NCBI RefSeq assembly: GCF_002379585.1
Contig: NZ_DFUE01000076.1
Span: 58,220 to 120,328 of the forward strand
Source: Pseudomonas sp. UBA4194
GTDB lineage: Bacteria > Pseudomonadota > Gammaproteobacteria > Pseudomonadales > Pseudomonadaceae
Direction of reading: 5' to 3'
Length of the DNA: 62,109 bases
The notes below the pieces were generated by a model that saw nothing but the letters and a program-made list of their open reading frames with translations, searched no databases and was not told where the DNA came from. The translations under genes were made by a program, and so were the position numbers. Below are positions 60,320-62,109 of the stretch, piece by piece (position 1 is the first letter of the stretch; every line of letters begins with the position of its first letter).

Positions 60320-61030
60320 ATGACGTCCCACTACCGCGAGATCACAGTCATGGCAACAGACATAACTCCCACAGGAGGCTGCGAGCGCGCGGCAGCTCTG
60401 TTAGAGGTCTACGGGCGCACGGCCAACGGGCAATTTCTCCCTCGGCTCGCATTGGCAAACAACCTGCTCAAAAGCGTGAACGTCGGAATCACGAACATTC
60501 AGGTCAATGTCGCAAATCCGCCTGATCTGACTCCAGTGTTTGATGCGTTAAGGGCGCTGCCACAGCTGCTGCAGGACAAAACTCTTCAGAAGAACTACAG
60601 GGCTGTGCTCAACCACTACGAAAACTACCTCCATCACGGGGACGAGCTCTATCTCAAGGATGTGCTACTGCGCTGCGCCACCGAGGTTCCAGATTTCGAG
60701 TCTGCGCTGGAAGAAACGCTGAAGGCTCTAGCACCAGACCCGTATGATTATCGCTTTGCCCCAAAAAAACTGGAACCGCTTAAAAGCCTCTGCAACTCAT
60801 ACCTCGGCATGCTGGCTTACAACTTCCATGCCGTGACGATCTATCATCCAGACACAGCAACTGACGAGACAGCGATTCAGGTCAAAACCCGACACCATGC
60901 AACAGTCCACACCGGCTACTCGCTGCCGAACCGCGCCATCGCCAAATCCACGAAACTGCGAAACATCGGCGTCATGCGCCGATCTTGGGCATACAGGAGA
61001 TTGGGTGAGCCGGTCAGTATCGCGTACTGA
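60320..61030 (+). CDS. Unknown protein at the HerA position of element 2
   Basis: A 236-residue frame (ATG 60320; ATG 60350 also possible). No family recognised. It is alpha-helical in appearance with CERAAALLEVYGRTANGQFL, DALRALPQLLQDKTLQKNYR and a basic C-terminus (RAIAKSTKLRNIGVMRRSWA). No transmembrane segment or known catalytic motif is seen. It lies between the broken SIR2 gene and the element right end, the same relative place as HerA in element 1. It could be a new cargo gene or a fragment of a larger one. Confidence 0.5.
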   Translation: MTSHYREITVMATDITPTGGCERAAALLEVYGRTANGQFLPRLALANNLLKSVNVGITNIQVNVANPPDLTPVFDALRALPQLLQDKTLQKNYRAVLNHYENYLHHGDELYLKDVLLRCATEVPDFESALEETLKALAPDPYDYRFAPKKLEPLKSLCNSYLGMLAYNFHAVTIYHPDTATDETAIQVKTRHHATVHTGYSLPNRAIAKSTKLRNIGVMRRSWAYRRLGEPVSIAY

Positions 61031-61111
61031 GGCAGTAGCACAGCCAAGGAGCCTTTATTCAGTGCGTCACTGGCCAGCTCTTGGGGCTGGAGCATCACAC
61101 CAATCCGGGTT

Positions 61112-61283
61112 CGAAATTAAGCTGATAAAGCGTATACTTCGACTCTCAAAACGAAGCTGAAAAGGCCAAAAGTATACGTTTTCACCTGAGCGTACCGGCT
61201 AAGAATTTATGAAATCCCCGTTAACACTGGCCTGTGCGAATGTATACGTAGACCTATATGAATACTATGCCAGTAAGCGCAGG
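61112..61283. repeat. Right end of element 2 (attR-like)
   Basis: Aligns with 48543-48716. GTATAC palindromes at 61132, 61172 and 61242 have spacing 40 and 70, against 41 and 70 in the middle copy. AAAGCGTATACTT (61127-61139) matches 33221-33233 at the left end. Similarity fades at AGGTTGCTAG (61281-61290), where chromosomal sequence resumes. Confidence 0.68.
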
Positions 61284-61298
61284 TTGCTAGACCCTGAA

Positions 61299-61332
61299 GC
61301 CCGCCTCACTTTATTGTGAGGCGGGTTTTTTT
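61299..61332 (+). terminator. Apparent native nrdA terminator, displaced by the island
   Basis: GCCCGCCTCAC (61299-61309) pairs with GTGAGGCGGG (61316-61325), loop TTTATT, followed by seven T. It begins within 20 bases of the island right junction. Without the island it would follow the nrdA stop codon almost directly. Confidence 0.8.
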
Positions 61333-61349
61333 GGGCCTGGCTTTCGGGC

Positions 61350-61412
61350 CCTTTCGCGGCTGTACGCCGCTCCTACAGGGGATTGCGATTTTTTGTGGGA
61401 GCGGCGTACGGC
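61350..61412. repeat. REP palindrome pair
   Basis: Two facing units, TTCGCGGCTGTACGCCGCTC and GGGAGCGGCGTACGGCTGCG, form a long hairpin between the terminator and the DUF305 gene. Confidence 0.75.
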
Positions 61413-61511
61413 TGCGAAGAGGGTTCATGCACACTTCGACACAGCCCAAACGGAACCTTCCTCCCGGTTCTTCGTCAACCCATCGAACCCACCACCGGAT
61501 TGGTCACCACC

Positions 61512-61853
61512 ATGAAAACCACCGTCGCCCTGCTTCTGGCCTGCCTGGCCGCCCCCGCCTTCGCCACCGACATGTCGCACATGAACAAAGACATGACCCC
61601 CATGCAGCATGAGTACATGATGAGCATGGAGACCATGCAGAAATCCATGCACGAGGGCGGCATGGAGAAAGACCCTGACGTGGCCTTCGCCAAGGGCATG
61701 CTGGCTCACCACAAGGCGGCCCTGGACATGGCCCAGATCGAACTCAAGTACGGCAAGGACGCCGAGATGCGCAAGCTGGCGCAAGACATCATCAAGGCCC
61801 AGCAGGCAGAGATCGATCAGATGGAGGCGTGGGTCAAGCAGCATCAGAAGTGA
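61512..61853 (+). CDS. Exported DUF305 protein
   Basis: A 113-residue periplasmic protein from ATG 61512; upstream in-frame codons lie in REP sequence. The signal peptide ends APAFATD. It is Met/His-rich (MSHMNKDMTPMQHEYMMSM) and has the DUF305 ferritin-like motif FAKGMLAHHKAALDMAQIEL. Members are suspected to bind copper or other metals. This is backbone sequence beyond the island. In related genomes nrdB would be expected further downstream. Confidence 0.85.
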   Translation: MKTTVALLLACLAAPAFATDMSHMNKDMTPMQHEYMMSMETMQKSMHEGGMEKDPDVAFAKGMLAHHKAALDMAQIELKYGKDAEMRKLAQDIIKAQQAEIDQMEAWVKQHQK

Positions 61854-62109
61854 TCGGGAATATCGGCCAGCAGGACCGACGCCTTCGCGGCTTGGACGCC
61901 GCTCCTACAGAGGATAGCGCCCTCCGCAGGAGCGGCATCCAGCCCCCACCCGCCCACACCGCAACCCCGCAGGAGCGCCGGCCAGACGCCAAAGCGCCAC
62001 CCCAAACCCCCCACCCCCCACCCCCACACACACCCCCCCACAGACACGCGCGCCGACCCCCAACCACCCACCACATCCACCACCACCCCCCACACCCCCC
62101 CTCCCCCCC
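61854..62109. other. REP unit and low-complexity C-rich contig end
   Basis: 61879-61941 holds two facing REP-like units (GCGGCTTGGACGCCGCTCCT and GCAGGAGCGGCATCCAG). From about 61980 the sequence is almost free of T and made of CCCCA-type runs to the end. It does not look like Pseudomonas DNA and is probably low-quality assembly. No gene is supported here. Confidence 0.65.

Overview
The window looks like one complete contig from a Pseudomonas of the P. putida group. The evidence is the high-GC backbone, the oprB-gcd / trHb-DUF3034-GGDEF/EAL-cupredoxin / lon gene order, a NrdA of the Pseudomonas type, many Pseudomonas REP-type palindromes, and an insecticidal Tc toxin locus. It starts inside a dispersed repeat and ends in low-complexity C-rich sequence, as assembled contigs often do.

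Layout. (1) 0.2-4.1 kb: OprB-type carbohydrate porin and membrane-bound PQQ glucose dehydrogenase, for periplasmic glucose oxidation, ending in a clear terminator. (2) 4.3-8.6 kb, minus strand: a four-gene unit of secreted cupredoxin-like protein, membrane GGDEF/EAL protein with a degenerate GGDEF, DUF3034 outer-membrane-like protein and a lipoprotein truncated haemoglobin. (3) 9.0-12.2 kb: a second-type Lon protease and a DJ-1/PfpI protein, separated by REP palindromes. (4) 12.4-29.1 kb: a Tc toxin cluster with two alternative TcaA-like N-terminal halves (A1, A2), one TcaB-like C-terminal half and one TcB-like cocoon protein. A1 and A2 share nearly identical first and last segments around a divergent centre. 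No TcC (Rhs/toxin) gene is present. (5) 29.2-33.2 kb: a FhuF-like ferric reductase and nrdA. nrdA has a readable promoter, two NrdR boxes 31 bp apart, a DnaA box and a long structured leader.

(6) 33.2-61.28 kb: a genomic island inserted just after the nrdA stop codon, which moves the apparent native nrdA terminator 28 kb downstream. It appears to be a tandem pair of the same family of integrative element. Element 1 (about 33.21-48.72 kb) is intact: a translationally coupled set of three tyrosine recombinases plus a small TnpC-like protein, an uncharacterised metallophosphoesterase operon, an arsRBCHN operon, and a SIR2-HerA anti-phage pair beside its right end. Element 2 (about 48.72-61.28 kb) keeps both ends but has no recombinase genes. 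An IS3-family copy without target duplication sits where they should begin. It holds a decayed fluoride-resistance set (crcB and DUF190 remnants, a fluoride riboswitch and a ClC-F type antiporter), azlCD remnants, a UDG-like protein, a TDT transporter with a LysR regulator, secreted proteins, and a second SIR2 gene broken by a frameshift and cut off from HerA. All three boundaries carry arrays of GTATAC palindromes with matching order and spacing.

(7) 61.3-62.1 kb: the apparent nrdA terminator, a DUF305 protein, REP palindromes and the ragged contig end. nrdB is not in the window.

All functional calls come from reading the sequence and recalling family motifs. No searches were run.
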